This document shows, one piece after another, positions 62,568 through 64,000 of a stretch of DNA of 64,000 bases. The stretch's first letter is position 1. Each line of letters opens with the position of its first letter. A model generated the notes under the pieces. That model was given only the letters and a program-made list of their open reading frames with translations, was not told where the DNA came from and made no database searches. The DNA lies in contig CAKJVC010000201.1 of the NCBI GenBank assembly GCA_918026815.1, positions 295,120 through 359,119 on the forward strand, given 5' to 3'. A program made the translations under genes and the position numbers. This stretch comes from Chalara sp. BL73. Its lineage: Eukaryota; Ascomycota; Leotiomycetes; Helotiales.

Positions 62568-63431
62568 ATGCCTATTCGTGTTCTGTGTCTTCATGGTCAT
62601 GGTTCTAATTGCAAGGTTCGTTACAACGTTGTCCCTAGAATCGCTTCCGTGCCCATGGGCCGTGCCAATGTCGCCGATTGCATTAGCTAACTCTTTTCAC
62701 AGGTGTTGGAAGCCCAGACGGGTAAAATTTCCATATCCAGTGCCATTCGAGGCTTGTAAAAGTTAATAATATTTCAGCTGCTCTTAGACATGAGCTGGAC
62801 GATGATTACGAATGGATCTTCGTGAACGGCACCGTACCTGTGCCTATGGCTCCTGGTGAGTCTATCATGGGCAATACTATGAAGGCTCAAAAACAAAAGC
62901 TAAGAATGTAAAGAACTTGAGGGCTTTTATGACCCATCTGATGACTACTACGGCTACTTCTCCCTTTCGGACCCAAAGAGCTTGCAGAAGGCTATGAACG
63001 ACCTTCACGAGTTCATCACTACCGAGGGAGATATTGATATCGTTATGGCTTCTTCCGTCGCTACCAGCTTGATCGGCAACCTACTTCAAAACCTCGAAGC
63101 AGAAGGCCAGTCACTTTTCAAAGGCGCTATTTTCTTCTCCGGCATGGCACCTTTGGACTTCGCGACCTGCGAAAATGGAGACCTTCGCTTCCTCGAGCCA
63201 GCTGAGAATCACAAACTTATCTCCATCCCAACAGCAAATATCTGGGGATCCCGCGATGAAGTACATGCTCACTCCGCTCCCAGACTCTCCGCATTCTGCT
63301 CTGAGGACGCGAATATTAACGTCATCCATACAGCTCGAACTCCAATTCCTGGGGCTGCAGATGAGTTTGATCTTGTTGCTGCTGCGCATGCCATCCGTAA
63401 GACTGTCGAAAAGGCTGTTGCTGTGTATTAG
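62568..63431 (+). CDS. FSH1-family serine-hydrolase-like protein, probably inactive
   Basis: Alpha/beta-hydrolase of the FSH1 family, which in fungal clusters includes PKS-product-releasing thioesterases. Four exons, 62568-62615, 62703-62721, 62778-62855 and 62914-63431, give 220 residues. The oxyanion strand RVLCLHGHGSN, the EAQTAALRHEL helix and WIFVNGTVPVP are typical. The nucleophile elbow, normally GFSQG, reads ASSVA (Ser96 kept, both glycines lost). The Asp region (IWGSRDEV) is present. The usual GGH near the C-terminus is replaced by ART (HTARTPIPG), so the catalytic His seems lost. It may be a pseudoenzyme or act by binding. It is divergent from the frame-broken PKS. Confidence 0.85.
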
Positions 63432-63768
63432 GAGTTTGGTTTATTTTGAGTCTCTATTAGGTTGGTTGTATATGTTGCAAAAAGTTTGATTCTCAAAATG
63501 CCCATGTTTGCTTAGATAGCCAACTTTTCATTTTGTGGACTTCGACGACTTGGAGATCTTTCTGAGAGCAGTAACATGTTATTTTAAGTTCTAGAATGTA
63601 CTTCACGTTAAGATTTAATAGGGAAGAATTGCATTAGCTAGCTGCAAGATTAAGTTTCTCTGATAATTGTCAGGCTATGTATCTCTTGTGGGTCATACTT
63701 ACGGATCTGAATATCAATAGTTAGAACTAGGGTACTTTGGTAATGATATACTCTTGATTTTATGACAA
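63432..63768. other. Convergent 3' region
   Basis: Short AT-rich stretch between the convergent FSH1-like gene and the partial MFS gene. Nothing else seen. Confidence 0.45.
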
Positions 63769-64000
63769 CTACTCTTTATGTGTATGAAAGCTTATTTGCT
63801 TTTTCTTCCACATCAACCCCACAGCCAGAACCTGTGCACTAGCTATACCTGTAATAATCCATGTCTCAAGCCGAAATGCCCTTCCGAATACGTGCCGAAC
63901 TTGCACCTGTACAATTGAGTCATATGTCGATAGTAACTCTAAATTCTGGAGTAGATCAGAGATCTGAGATTGTGGTAGCGCTGAACCTAGTGAGGAGCTT
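63769..64000 (-). CDS. MFS transporter, C-terminal fragment (runs off the window)
   Basis: Minus-strand open frame with no start in the window and a TAG stop at 63771-63769; about 76 residues are visible. The end reads VQVQVRHVFGRAFRLETW, then a last hydrophobic helix IITGIASAQVLAVGLMW and a basic tail KKKQ. This is the pattern that closes many fungal MFS drug transporters (a vFaxGFxxQxxixxGfaxaqflaxxlmWkrkQ style). Too short for the usual gene-length filters. If correct, the cluster or its flank has a second MFS pump. Confidence 0.6.
   Translation of the reverse strand, partial: SSSLGSALPQSQISDLLQNLELLSTYDSIVQVQVRHVFGRAFRLETWIITGIASAQVLAVGLMWKKKQISFHTHKE

Overview
The window is nuclear DNA of a filamentous ascomycete (Pezizomycotina). 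The genes carry many short GT-AG introns of about 50-70 nt. The families are those of fungal secondary-metabolite loci: multimodular NRPS, highly reducing PKS, P450s, berberine-bridge-like FAD oxidases, Zn2Cys6 and Fungal_trans_2 regulators, a rhodopsin-like membrane protein and an FSH1-type hydrolase. I cannot name the species. Almost the whole window reads as one large biosynthetic gene cluster. It has no rRNA genes, CRISPR, operons or intact transposons.

Left arm (1.4-19 kb): FAD oxidase 1 (-), P450 1 (-), a seven-helix rhodopsin-like protein (+), a short-chain dehydrogenase (-), P450 2 (+), FAD oxidase 2 (+, a paralogue of oxidase 1) and an MFS exporter (-). Next comes a Fungal_trans_2 regulator (19.4-21.3 kb, +) in which I find no zinc cluster.

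Core (22.5-39.4 kb, -): a single NRPS gene of about 5,505 residues in three exons. It looks like two genes because two introns fall inside its third adenylation domain. Domain order is A-T-C-A-T-C-A-T-C-A-T-CT. It has no starter condensation domain, epimerase, thioesterase or reductase. The terminal condensation domain has the SHxxxDGxS motif of fungal cyclising CT domains, so the predicted product is a macrocyclic pentapeptide.

Right arm: a 2OG-Fe(II) oxygenase (40.8-41.9 kb, +), an ABCC-type transporter (42.8-47.9 kb, +), a Zn2Cys6 regulator (48.4-50.3 kb, -), a third FAD oxidase (50.8-52.6 kb, -), a highly reducing PKS (53-61.4 kb, -), an FSH1-like protein (62.6-63.4 kb, +) and the C-terminal end of a second MFS transporter running off the right edge (-).

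The NRPS, transporters, P450s, oxidases and regulators reconstruct as open genes once introns are removed. The PKS does not: I find four single-base frame breaks, all at A/T runs, two near the end of KS and two between DH and MT. Its ER also has a degraded NADPH-binding loop. The FSH1-like protein has lost the nucleophile-elbow glycines and the usual catalytic histidine. A plausible reading is an NRPS cluster with working tailoring and export beside a decaying or mis-assembled PKS. Pathway order and product are inference.
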